A stretch of 62,364 nt of DNA from Oscillospiraceae bacterium (GTDB lineage: Bacteria > Bacillota > Clostridia > Oscillospirales > Ruminococcaceae), in contig JAAWRH010000022.1 in assembly GCA_022800935.1 (NCBI GenBank), positions 1 to 62,364 on the forward strand. The letters are read 5' to 3'. Of this stretch, positions 32,241 through 39,716 are shown piece after piece. Position 1 is the first letter of the stretch; every line of letters starts with the position of its first letter. The notes under the pieces are model-generated. The model had not been told where the DNA came from. It did not search any database and saw only the letters and a program-made list of their open reading frames with translations. The position numbers were made by a program, and so were the translations under genes.

Positions 32241-32272
32241 AATGCATTTGGGCATTGATGACACAATGCAGA

Positions 32273-32302
32273 GGAAGGTCGCCAAGATTTCGGCGGCCTT
32301 CC
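32273..32302 (+). terminator. Terminator of the hipBA operon
   Basis: GGAAGGTCGCC pairs with GGCGGCCTTCC; the following sequence TTGATATATTATTATATA is A/T-rich rather than a pure T run. Confidence 0.7.
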
Positions 32303-32369
32303 TTGATATATTATTATATAAGTATTTCAGAGGGAGGCAATTAGCGTTTGTGTTTACCGGGCTTCCAGT

Positions 32370-32768
32370 CTACCAGCGCAGCTCACAGCTCCCCGTGGCG
32401 CTCCGGAACTCCCAGCGCAGATAGTACTTATCTTTGCCGTTCAGCTCCGCCTCTCCGGCGGACAGGCCGCGGTTGAGCCGCAGCAGCTCCCGCTTGTCCC
32501 GGTCCAGCAGCAGCACCTCCGCCTCCCCCTTTGTCAGCCGGTTGTCAAGGGAGAAGCGGTACCTGCCGCTTTCCCGGAACCTGCCCCGATGCCGGAGCCA
32601 GCCGGTGCAGGAAACGGTTCTGACCCGGTCACGACCTTTCCCCGGCCAGAACAGCAGCACAACGGCGGCGATAACCTCCGTCACAGCAAAGCCATTGCGG
32701 TACAGCAGATACATCCCGATTCCAAATACCACCCAGAATCCTATCAAAAGCCACAGCCAAAGCTCCAA
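32370..32768 (-). CDS. Small membrane protein of the second sigma locus
   Basis: The 132-residue protein has two hydrophobic segments (about 3-24 and 29-42) and a basic, beta-rich cytoplasmic or surface part with ten or more Arg. I do not recognise a family. It is the last gene of the minus-strand group headed by an ECF sigma factor, 14 bases after the zinc-ribbon gene, so it may belong to the same stress operon. Confidence 0.65.
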   Translation of the reverse strand: MELWLWLLIGFWVVFGIGMYLLYRNGFAVTEVIAAVVLLFWPGKGRDRVRTVSCTGWLRHRGRFRESGRYRFSLDNRLTKGEAEVLLLDRDKRELLRLNRGLSAGEAELNGKDKYYLRWEFRSATGSCELRW

Positions 32769-32782
32769 ATTCCGTTCCCCCT

Positions 32783-33556
32783 TTACTCCAGCCTAATGGT
32801 CGATTTCAGCTCCTTGATGTCCCGGACCTCTATCATCACCCGTATTCTGCCGGGCTGGAATTTGTCCAGAGGGAGGCTAAACTCTCCCTGCACCTCCGTG
32901 ATATTTATCTGCGTCTTCACATCTCCCTGCTGGACATGGAGGATGATTTCCCCCTCCTCACAGGTGGTGTTGGTGTAAAGGACCTGCCGGGGATCGTCCA
33001 GGGTGAAATTCCGTTTCAGATAGCCGTCGCTGCAATAGTAGCAGTTGACCTTCCATTCCCCGTTAAACATGGTGTTGGTACTCATCACGCTGACCATGGG
33101 GGAGTGATAGCTGCTGCCGAAAGCGCCTGTTTCATCAAGTATATCGTTTGCATCCAGCCACACTATGCAGAATACCATTCCCAGTGTACACAGAATTCCC
33201 GATACAAAGCAGACGATGGAGGCAATTATAAATTTGGCTGTGCCGCGTTTTTTCTCCTCCGGTTTTGCTGGCATAGGTGTCTGTTCCGTCCCGCAGTTTT
33301 CGCAGAAGCGGGCGCTTCCGGATATCATCCAGCCGCAGCTTTGGCAGGGGACGCGGGTTTCCTTCCGCCCGGCCAGCAGATAGGCCAGCAGGCCGAGGAT
33401 GGGGGAGGACAAAACGGCGATCAATATCCACACCAATCCGCTCTGTCCCCGGCTTTGGGCGTCCCGGTGAATCCAGACGCACATAAACACAATACACAGA
33501 ACCATCAGAAGGATGCCGATAACGGCAACAGAAATGCAAAGGATAGTGGTTGTCAT
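32783..33556 (-). CDS. Membrane protein with PLDc_N-like start and zinc ribbon
   Basis: The 257-residue protein begins with two membrane helices of the PLDc_N (phospholipase-D-nuclease N-terminal) type, including the W-x-H-R-D-A turn. A zinc ribbon CQSCGWMISGSARFCENCG lies at about 72-90, followed by a third membrane helix near 105-130 and a beta-rich extracytoplasmic domain of about 120 residues. The layout suggests a membrane sensor or anti-sigma-type accessory protein. It overlaps the preceding membrane gene by four bases. Confidence 0.7.
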   Translation of the reverse strand: MTTTILCISVAVIGILLMVLCIVFMCVWIHRDAQSRGQSGLVWILIAVLSSPILGLLAYLLAGRKETRVPCQSCGWMISGSARFCENCGTEQTPMPAKPEEKKRGTAKFIIASIVCFVSGILCTLGMVFCIVWLDANDILDETGAFGSSYHSPMVSVMSTNTMFNGEWKVNCYYCSDGYLKRNFTLDDPRQVLYTNTTCEEGEIILHVQQGDVKTQINITEVQGEFSLPLDKFQPGRIRVMIEVRDIKELKSTIRLE

Positions 33557-33957
33557 GATAAAGAGACCCCCTTTTTGTTTTTGTCCCGCCGCCGCAGGAC
33601 AAGGATCAGCGTTTCCCTCCAGGACGCACGATGAATTCCGGCAATGGTCAGCACAATGCTCCCAATAGAGGTATAAAGCGCCATAGCCAGTATGATATGC
33701 TGTAGAATACCGGAGGTCAGCAAACCGGCGGCCAGGCAGAACGCCAGGTTTCCCACAATGCTAAGTAGCGCGGGCAGGTACCACAAGGGGATTTTCCGGA
33801 CAGACTGTTTTTCAGCCTCCTTTGCCTCCTGAACCTGATACAGCCGGGCCTTGAGGCGGGCGTTCAGGAGGGGGTCAGGGAGTTCAGGGCTGCCGGGCTC
33901 TGTGCCAAGGGCCTTTTGAAGCTGGGCCTCCAGCCTGGGATCAGTAGGTCTTTCCAT
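33553..33957 (-). CDS. Membrane protein coupled to the ECF sigma factor (possible anti-sigma)
   Basis: The 134-residue protein has a hydrophilic N-terminal part of about 55 residues with a helical RLKARLYQVQEAKEAEKQ stretch, then two membrane helices (about 57-77 and 82-106) and a basic tail. It starts 17 bases inside the sigma gene, so translation is coupled. Position and shape suggest an anti-sigma factor, but no zinc-binding HxxxCxxC motif is present. Its start codon lies within the 33-bp direct repeat. Confidence 0.68.
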   Translation of the reverse strand: MERPTDPRLEAQLQKALGTEPGSPELPDPLLNARLKARLYQVQEAKEAEKQSVRKIPLWYLPALLSIVGNLAFCLAAGLLTSGILQHIILAMALYTSIGSIVLTIAGIHRASWRETLILVLRRRDKNKKGVSLS

Positions 33958-33972
33958 ATCCCGTTTCCTCCA
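33940..33972. repeat. 33-bp direct repeat, right copy (sigma gene 3' end)
   Basis: This is the native copy, covering the last ten codons and stop of the sigma gene on the minus strand. The detached copy is at 30812-30844, in the same orientation. The intervening 3.1 kb holds hipBA and the three membrane-protein genes. Confidence 0.9.
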
Positions 33973-34453
33973 TTTCCTTTTTCACAATCGCCTTTGCCTG
34001 ATACAGGCGGCTTTTCACCGTCCCCACAGGAATATGTTCCACCGCGCTGATTTCCTTCAGCGACATCTGGAAGGTGTATTGCAGAATCAGCGGGACCCGG
34101 TACTTGGACGGCAGACGGCTGACAATCCGTTTGACCTCTTCCGCCTCCATCCGGGCCAGGACCTCCTCCTCCGTGTTGTCGCGGGCGGCTTCCAGGTCCA
34201 GCGTGTCGGAGGCTTCCGTACTGCGGCGCACCCGTTTGCGCTGTTCGTTGCGCCATATTCCGCAGGCCACCGAGAAGAGGAAGGAGCGGGGGTTGCCGTC
34301 CTTATGTATCTTCATATCCCGTTCCAAAACGGTCAGAAAGACCTGCTGGTAAAGGTCCTCCGCGTCCGGCGTATACAAGGTCAGCCGAAGGCAGAAGCGG
34401 TATACCTGGGGACCGTATTGGTCTACCAGCTGTTCCAGCTGCTGTGCGTCCAA
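33941..34453 (-). CDS. ECF RNA polymerase sigma factor (second in window)
   Basis: The 170-residue protein has sigma region 2 (about 5-70, with DAEDLYQQVFLTVLERD and FLFSVACGIWRNEQRKR) and sigma region 4 (about 110-165, with SLKEISAVEHIPVGTVKSRL as the -35-reading HTH). TTG at 34453 is preferred because GAGGTGAGG lies six bases before it, the same arrangement as in the first sigma gene; GTG at 34462 is the alternative. It heads a four-gene minus-strand operon of membrane proteins. No convincing ECF promoter was found upstream. Confidence 0.87.
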   Translation of the reverse strand: MDAQQLEQLVDQYGPQVYRFCLRLTLYTPDAEDLYQQVFLTVLERDMKIHKDGNPRSFLFSVACGIWRNEQRKRVRRSTEASDTLDLEAARDNTEEEVLARMEAEEVKRIVSRLPSKYRVPLILQYTFQMSLKEISAVEHIPVGTVKSRLYQAKAIVKKEMEETGYGKTY

Positions 34454-34514
34454 CGTCCTCACCTCGCTTTCTGCTATATATTGTCGCCGGAAAGGAAAAG
34501 GTTCGGAAAAATTT

Positions 34515-34554
34515 GAAAAAGCCCAAATTGCAGGCCGCGGACTGCAATTTGGGC
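34515..34554 (-). terminator. Terminator of the radical SAM gene
   Basis: GCCCAAATTGCAG pairs perfectly with CTGCAATTTGGGC; on the minus strand TTTTTC follows. It closes the minus-strand run that begins upstream at lexA. Confidence 0.9.
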
Positions 34555-34565
34555 AGATCATCTTT

Positions 34566-35453
34566 TTAAAAAAATGCCAGCTGCTCCTCCTCATATCCCA
34601 AATGAATCGCCTTGACAATATCGAACATCTGATAGAGAATCCCCGCCTTATCGCACGCCTGTGAGAAAACCTTCCACAGCTTCCCCGCCTGGGGGCTGGC
34701 ACATTCATAGGATGTTCCATACCGCCTTTGATACCGCGCCGCCAGGCCTTGGCCGGGGAACAGCTCCTCCAGCTTTTGCAGGTAGTATTCCCGCTGGTTT
34801 TGCCGCAGGGTCATGCCGAAGGCGGGATAGATGAATTTTGCCCCCGCCTCTGCCGCCCTCTCCACAATACCCAGGATGTTTTCCTGGGTATCCTCCAGGA
34901 AGGGGAGGACGGGCATCAATAGGATGCCCGCGAACAGCCCCGCATGGGCAAGCTCCTCCACCACCTGGAACCGCCGGGAGGAAACCGGGGCGCCTGGTTC
35001 TATCCTCTGGGAGAGGGCGTCGTCGCAGGTGGTGATGGTGATTTTACAGACTGCGGGCTTCTGTTGAGCGATTTCCTGTAAAACGTCAATATCCCGCAGA
35101 ATCAGCTCGCTTTTGGTGGCGATTGCCGCGCCAAAGCCATAGGCCGAAAGCAGCTCCAGGGCATGGCGGGTCAGCTCCAGCTCCCGTTCAAAGGGATTGT
35201 ATGGGTCGCTCATGGCGCCGGTGGAGACAATCCCCGGCTTTACCTTTCGCCTCAGATCGTTTCGGATGATGTTCAGAGCGTTTTCCTTGGCGCACACCCG
35301 GTCAAATTCCTGTATCCCGTAGCATTCACTGCGGCTGTCGCAGTAGATGCAGCCGTGACAGCACCCCCGGTAGATATTCATATTGTAGCTTGCGCCAAAC
35401 CACTGGGTGGACTTGGTGCGGGTGACAATGGTTTTTGCGGGGATATATTCCAT
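34566..35453 (-). CDS. SPL-family radical SAM protein
   Basis: The 295-residue protein has the radical SAM cluster motif C31-x3-C35-x2-C38 in YRGCCHGCIYCD, preceded by NMNIYRG as in the SplB-like family. Downstream are STGAMSDPYNPFERELELTR, which lies near the SAM site, and TITTCDDALSQRIEPGAPV, typical of this family. Members are named after spore photoproduct lyase, but the short standalone forms are not proven to repair DNA. ATG 35453 follows AAAGGAGAAG. It is last in a tight run with ComM, a CARF nuclease and a membrane protein. Confidence 0.86.
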   Translation of the reverse strand: MEYIPAKTIVTRTKSTQWFGASYNMNIYRGCCHGCIYCDSRSECYGIQEFDRVCAKENALNIIRNDLRRKVKPGIVSTGAMSDPYNPFERELELTRHALELLSAYGFGAAIATKSELILRDIDVLQEIAQQKPAVCKITITTCDDALSQRIEPGAPVSSRRFQVVEELAHAGLFAGILLMPVLPFLEDTQENILGIVERAAEAGAKFIYPAFGMTLRQNQREYYLQKLEELFPGQGLAARYQRRYGTSYECASPQAGKLWKVFSQACDKAGILYQMFDIVKAIHLGYEEEQLAFF

Positions 35454-35497
35454 AAAAATGGCTTCTCCTTTCGGAAAATGAGGCATTGAGCGCTTGT

Positions 35498-35977
35498 TTA
35501 CGGCTTCTGCGCGATTTCCCTTCTGTGCCGGAGATGGATTCCGATGTGTCCTACCCCCAGAACCGCCGCCGACAGAAGCACCCATATCACCCTTCCGTAG
35601 ATTCCCATCAGTGCCAGGGCGGCAACCGGCAGAGTGGCCCCCGCCACCGGAATTCCCCAGAGGGAGCTGTAAAAGTCCGACAGCTTCCTTTCGCTGCGGA
35701 AATACCGCGCCCACCAGTATTCATACAGTCCCATCAGGACCGCGGCGGCGGCCAGCCACAGGTTCCAGAGCCCCGCTTCCCGGCGGGGGTTCAGGTCGGA
35801 AAAGACCAGCAGGGAACAGCAGGCGCACGCCTCCCCCATCCGCTCCAGCAGGACGAGGACTCTATTCTCCCCCTCGCCGGTGTAGCCCTCCGGCTGATTT
35901 TTGGTCCACAGCAGATTAGGGACCATCAGGAGTATCAGAAACAGCAGCCCGGCGTATGAAAAGCCAAAATGTCCCAT
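35498..35977 (-). CDS. Uncharacterised four-helix membrane protein
   Basis: The 159-residue protein has hydrophobic segments at about 5-23, 48-62, 72-90 and 108-148 and conserved-looking features YEYWWARYFRSER and a basic tail. No family is recognised. AAAGGAGA precedes the ATG. The gaps are 29 bases from the CARF gene and 44 to the radical SAM gene, so it is co-transcribed with them. A membrane partner of the CARF nuclease is possible but unsupported. Confidence 0.65.
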   Translation of the reverse strand: MGHFGFSYAGLLFLILLMVPNLLWTKNQPEGYTGEGENRVLVLLERMGEACACCSLLVFSDLNPRREAGLWNLWLAAAAVLMGLYEYWWARYFRSERKLSDFYSSLWGIPVAGATLPVAALALMGIYGRVIWVLLSAAVLGVGHIGIHLRHRREIAQKP

Positions 35978-36006
35978 AAGGCGATTTCTCCTTTTTGCAG
36001 TGCTGC

Positions 36007-37185
36007 TTACGGCACATTGCCCGCCCTTCTCAGGAACGGGAGGATGCCGTCCTTTTTCAGCAGATCGTTTCGCTCCACCAGCAGCAGGTCCAGCTCCTTT
36101 GCCCGCACCCGGACGGTGGGGGCACTGTCCAGGTTGGCGGTGGTCACCAGCATGGACTTGGCCCCGGCTCCGCCCAGCTTTTTGGCATACAGCTCTATCT
36201 CGTTAAGACTCTCGGTGGTGGGGACCGAGGTTTTGCAGGAGATGAAAATAGGCGTAATCCCCCGCACCAGCATCACGTCAATCTCGTTGACCACATTGTC
36301 CTTTCGCTGGGGAATGCCGTCCCAGTCGATTACCACGCTCATCTGGCATTCGTGGAACCACCCTGTCCGCTTGGCCATAATATAGCAGTACAGCTCCAGC
36401 CAGGTGCCCTGAGAGGTCAGATACCGCAGAGCGGTATCATCCGCAAACCTCATATATATCTGGTAGGGATTGACCTCCAGGTTTTTGAGAAAACCCAGGC
36501 GGTAGGCAGTCTGGGCAAAATCCATCCGGAATTGTGTTACCCTTCCGTTGGGGTCGGAGATGGAGTGCTTGCAGCGTATCACAGTGGGATGGCGCTGCCG
36601 GCTGGCGTTTGCCGCCGCCTGCTGAAGGAACCGGCAAAACAGCAGCCATTCCTTGGGACGCTCCAGGGTTTCGTGGAAAAACTCCAGAATTGCGTCGTGC
36701 CTTGCCTCCGGCGGGGTGGAGTGCATCTTCCGCAGGATCATGGCGCCGTTGGCCTCCAAAAAGTCCTCCAGCAGCAGGGATGGCATATGGAACTCCTTTT
36801 TGTAATCCTCCGCGGCCTCCGAGCAGAGGATGATTCCCTCCCGCCAGTCAATGCAGAAGCAGGGGCGGAGCCTCCTGTGGCACAGCTCCATAATGGCGAA
36901 GCTGATGGCGTCGCTCCCCCCGGTCAGGTCAAAGACCGGGTCGGGATAGGTGGCAAGCAGCCGCCCGCAGACCTCCGCCACGTTGCGGCTGGTGTTCAGG
37001 GGCTGGATAACAAATTTCATATTAGGGTATTTGCGGGTCATGGCCCGCTCTATCTCCCATATGCGGGAAATACACTCCTGCCGTTCATCGGTGAGATAGA
37101 TCACCCGCTCCGGTTTAAAGATATGGCCGGCCAGAATGTTGTCGATGGTGTTGTCCAGGTCAAACAGCTCCACCAGGGTTTTCAT
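36007..37185 (-). CDS. CARF-domain PD-(D/E)xK nuclease, Card1/Can2-like (DUF1887)
   Basis: The protein has 392 residues. The N-terminal about 130 residues form a CARF Rossmann domain, with the nucleotide-pocket signature FDLTGGSDAISFA at 85-97. The C-terminal half is a restriction-endonuclease-like fold with TWLELY (Glu264), VNEIDVML (Glu301/Asp303) and FISCKTS (Ser316-x-Lys318). Characterised Card1/Can2 enzymes are activated by cyclic oligoadenylates from type III CRISPR systems and degrade DNA and/or RNA. Here the acidic residue expected before Lys is Ser, so activity may be altered. No CRISPR array or cas gene is present in the window. It sits 67 bases downstream of comM. Confidence 0.78.
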   Translation of the reverse strand: MKTLVELFDLDNTIDNILAGHIFKPERVIYLTDERQECISRIWEIERAMTRKYPNMKFVIQPLNTSRNVAEVCGRLLATYPDPVFDLTGGSDAISFAIMELCHRRLRPCFCIDWREGIILCSEAAEDYKKEFHMPSLLLEDFLEANGAMILRKMHSTPPEARHDAILEFFHETLERPKEWLLFCRFLQQAAANASRQRHPTVIRCKHSISDPNGRVTQFRMDFAQTAYRLGFLKNLEVNPYQIYMRFADDTALRYLTSQGTWLELYCYIMAKRTGWFHECQMSVVIDWDGIPQRKDNVVNEIDVMLVRGITPIFISCKTSVPTTESLNEIELYAKKLGGAGAKSMLVTTANLDSAPTVRVRAKELDLLLVERNDLLKKDGILPFLRRAGNVP

Positions 37186-37252
37186 AGTGACACCGTCCTT
37201 TTATTTCGTCCACATTATATGTACGCAGGGGTGCGGGCAGGGCGCTGCGCCT

Positions 37253-38779
37253 TTATCTCTCCCAGTATTTTCTGTCCAGGCTCCGGTACTGTATGGCCTG
37301 GGCGATGTGGCTGGTGTCGATGGTCTCACAGCCGTCCAGGTCCGCGATGGTCCGCGCAACCTTCAAAATCCGGTCATAGGCCCTAGCGGACATCCCCATC
37401 CGCTCAAAGGCGTTTTGCAATATCTTTTTTGCCGCGGCTGTCAGCACGCACACCTTTTCCATGGCGGCGGAGGACAGCTTGGCGTTGCAGGTGGAATGGG
37501 TCAGCTCCATTCGGTCCAGCTGTATCCTTCTGGCCCGGTTGACCCTTTCCCGTATGGCGGCGGAGGACTCCGCCCTGTCCGAGGAGGAAAGCTGTTCAAA
37601 TTCCACCGGCATCACCTCCACATGGAGGTCCATCCGGTCCAGCATCGGCCCGCTGATTCGGGCCAGATACTTGGAAACCGTGGCCCCACCGCAGGTGCAT
37701 TTCCTGGTGGGATGGCCGAAATAGCCGCAGGGGCAGGGGTTCATGGCGGCGGCCAGCATAACCGAGCAGGGATAAGTCAGCCGCCCCTGGGCACGGGAGA
37801 TGGTGATGGTCCCATCCTCCATGGGCTGGCGGAGGGTCTCCAGGGCAGCGCGGTTGAATTCCGGGAACTCATCCAGAAACAAAACGCCGTTGTGGGCCAG
37901 GGAGATTTCCCCCGGCCTGGGAATGCTCCCCCCTCCGGAAAGTCCTGCCGCCGACACCGAATGATGGGGGGCGCGGAAGGGACGCTCCTGAATCAGGGAC
38001 ACCCCCTGGGGGAGGATTCCGGCCACAGAGTGAATTTTAGTGGTTTCAATGGCCTCGTCAAAGGTCATTTCCGGCAGAATGGTGGGCAGGCGCTTGGCCA
38101 GCATACTCTTGCCGGAGCCCGGCGGCCCTATCAGCAGGATGTGATGGCTCCCCGCCGCCGCAATCTCCATGGCCCGTTTGGCAAACCGCTGCCCCTTGAC
38201 GTCGGCAAAATCCACCTGGTACTCCGACATGGAGGGGGTAAAGGGCTTTGACGGCTGACAGCCCAGGGGAAGCTCGCCGCACAGCTCCCTGACCAGCTGG
38301 GAAACGGAGTGCACCGGAACCACCTGAATGCCCTCTACGGCGGCGGCCTCGGCGGCGTTTTCCGCCGGGACGCATATGTAGCGGCAGCCCTGTTTTTTGG
38401 CCTCTATCGCCATAGAAAGGACGCCGCTGATGCTTTCGCAGACACCGGAAAGGGACAGCTCCCCGATAAAGCAAAACTCCTCCACCGGGAACTGAACCTG
38501 CCCGGTGGCATACAGAATGCCCATCAGAATGGGGAGATCGTAATAGGGGCCGGTTTTTCGGACGTCCGCCGGGGCAAGGTTGATTAAAATCCGGGAGACA
38601 GGGAAGGTAAAGCCGCTGTTGTTGACAGCGGAGCGGACCCGGTCGCGGGATTCCCGGACGGCGGCATCCGGAAGGCCCACCAGCTCAAAGGAGGGCATTC
38701 CCCTGGAGGTGTCCACCTCCACATATACGGCGAATGCCTCAATCCCTGAAACGCCCATGCTTTTGATACGGCAGAACAA
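37253..38779 (-). CDS. comM: ComM/YifB-family magnesium-chelatase-like AAA ATPase
   Basis: The 508-residue protein has the N-terminal ChlI domain (MFCRIKSMGVSGIEAFAVYV, GLPDAAVRESRDRVRSA), central AAA+ with Walker A GPPGSGKSMLAKRLP near 213 and Walker B LFLDEFPEF. A zinc-type CPCGYFGHPTRKCTC insert and a C-terminal helical domain follow. ComM is a hexameric branch-migration helicase in natural transformation of some bacteria. The TTG start at 38779 follows GGGAGGG. It lies 64 bases behind lexA with no terminator between, so SOS-linked transcription is possible. Confidence 0.93.
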   Translation of the reverse strand: MFCRIKSMGVSGIEAFAVYVEVDTSRGMPSFELVGLPDAAVRESRDRVRSAVNNSGFTFPVSRILINLAPADVRKTGPYYDLPILMGILYATGQVQFPVEEFCFIGELSLSGVCESISGVLSMAIEAKKQGCRYICVPAENAAEAAAVEGIQVVPVHSVSQLVRELCGELPLGCQPSKPFTPSMSEYQVDFADVKGQRFAKRAMEIAAAGSHHILLIGPPGSGKSMLAKRLPTILPEMTFDEAIETTKIHSVAGILPQGVSLIQERPFRAPHHSVSAAGLSGGGSIPRPGEISLAHNGVLFLDEFPEFNRAALETLRQPMEDGTITISRAQGRLTYPCSVMLAAAMNPCPCGYFGHPTRKCTCGGATVSKYLARISGPMLDRMDLHVEVMPVEFEQLSSSDRAESSAAIRERVNRARRIQLDRMELTHSTCNAKLSSAAMEKVCVLTAAAKKILQNAFERMGMSARAYDRILKVARTIADLDGCETIDTSHIAQAIQYRSLDRKYWER

Positions 38780-38843
38780 GCCTGTTCCCTCCCATTCTGA
38801 AAAAGTGTTTGGGGGCTGTGGAAAAGAGAGTCAACGCCCTATA

Positions 38844-39446
38844 TTACTCAAAGAACCGCAGAAGTGAAACGACCTTCCCCAAAATCGCGACACTGTCCAC
38901 AATGATGGGGTCCATGGTGTCGTTTTCCGGCTGGAGGCGGTAGTGCCCCTTCTCCTTATAGAAGGTTTTTACGGTGGCCTCATCCTCTATGAGGGCCACG
39001 ACAATCTCCCCGTTGCGGGCCACGGGAGTTTTCCGGGCGATGATGATATCGTCGTCCAGAATACCGGCGTTGATCATACTCTCCCCCCGGACATGGAGGG
39101 CGAAAAGCTCGTCGGAGCGGTAACGGTCTGTCCGGAAGGGAACATAGCCCTCAATCTCCTCCACAGCCAGGATAGGCTGACCAGCGGTGACGGTGCCTAT
39201 CAGGGGGACGTTCAGGGTCCTGTCGCGCTCCGAGCCGGAGGAGGCCAGGCGAATGGACCGGTTCAGGTTCTGTCCCCGCGTCAGCAGCCCCTTGTCCTCC
39301 AGGGACTTCAGGTAGCGGTGTACCGTTGAGGTGGACTTAATGGAAAGTGCGGCGCATATCTCGCGGATGGAGGGCGGCACCCCTTCCGAGATTCGCTCGT
39401 TGATGTAGCTGAGTATCTTTTGCTCCATAATTTCCTGTTTGCCCAT
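38844..39446 (-). CDS. lexA: LexA repressor
   Basis: The 200-residue protein has a winged HTH at 1-65 (PPSIREICAALSIKSTSTVH). The self-cleavage site is Ala88-Gly89 in VTAGQP, and the catalytic dyad is Ser123 (RGESM) with Lys160 (ATVKTF). It represses SOS genes and cleaves itself when RecA filaments form. ATG 39446 follows AAAGGAG; the frame stays open upstream but without a site. The promoter contains a CAAACGTTTG palindrome, probably its own operator. Confidence 0.96.
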   Translation of the reverse strand: MGKQEIMEQKILSYINERISEGVPPSIREICAALSIKSTSTVHRYLKSLEDKGLLTRGQNLNRSIRLASSGSERDRTLNVPLIGTVTAGQPILAVEEIEGYVPFRTDRYRSDELFALHVRGESMINAGILDDDIIIARKTPVARNGEIVVALIEDEATVKTFYKEKGHYRLQPENDTMDPIIVDSVAILGKVVSLLRFFE

Positions 39447-39534
39447 AATGGTAACTCCTTTATTGTCACAGATGATGATGCAGAGGCCGGCCGGTTCCCG
39501 GACTGGGCGGCCTCTGCCTGCGTTTCTCTCTTCT

Positions 39535-39570
39535 ATCATACCAAGTTTTCCGAGAAATAGCAAACGTTTG
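39535..39570 (-). promoter_or_regulatory. lexA promoter with CAAACGTTTG operator candidate
   Basis: On the minus strand, TTGCTA (39563-39558), 17 bases and TATGAT (39540-39535) form the promoter. The palindrome CAAACGTTTG (39561-39570) overlaps the -35 element. It resembles, but is not identical to, the CGAAC-N4-GTTCG boxes of Firmicutes. Confidence 0.6.
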
Positions 39571-39671
39571 TTTGGAGTTTTTCAAAAAATTTGTATTTTT
39601 TTGATTGATTTCTTGCTTGCCCCAAAAAGGCATTGATTTGGGGGCAAGGGAGCGGGCAGGTATCAAGCGCA

Positions 39672-39707
39672 TTCAAAAAGTAAAGGGACGGCAAAAATAC
39701 CGCCCCT
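39672..39707 (-). terminator. Terminator of the Ser-rich lipoprotein gene
   Basis: AGGGACGG/CCGCCCCT stem with one mismatch; on the minus strand it is followed by CTTTACTTTTT. Confidence 0.75.
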
Positions 39708-39716
39708 GTCATTTCA

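Noticed and set aside
34463-34510. ECF-like promoter GAACC...CGACA before the second sigma gene
   Set aside because: The spacing is only 13 bases, too short for an ECF promoter; it also lies at the terminator of the upstream gene.
36007-37185. Search for a CRISPR array or cas genes near the CARF nuclease
   Set aside because: No regularly spaced direct repeats of 24-40 bases and no Cas protein motifs were seen anywhere in the window.
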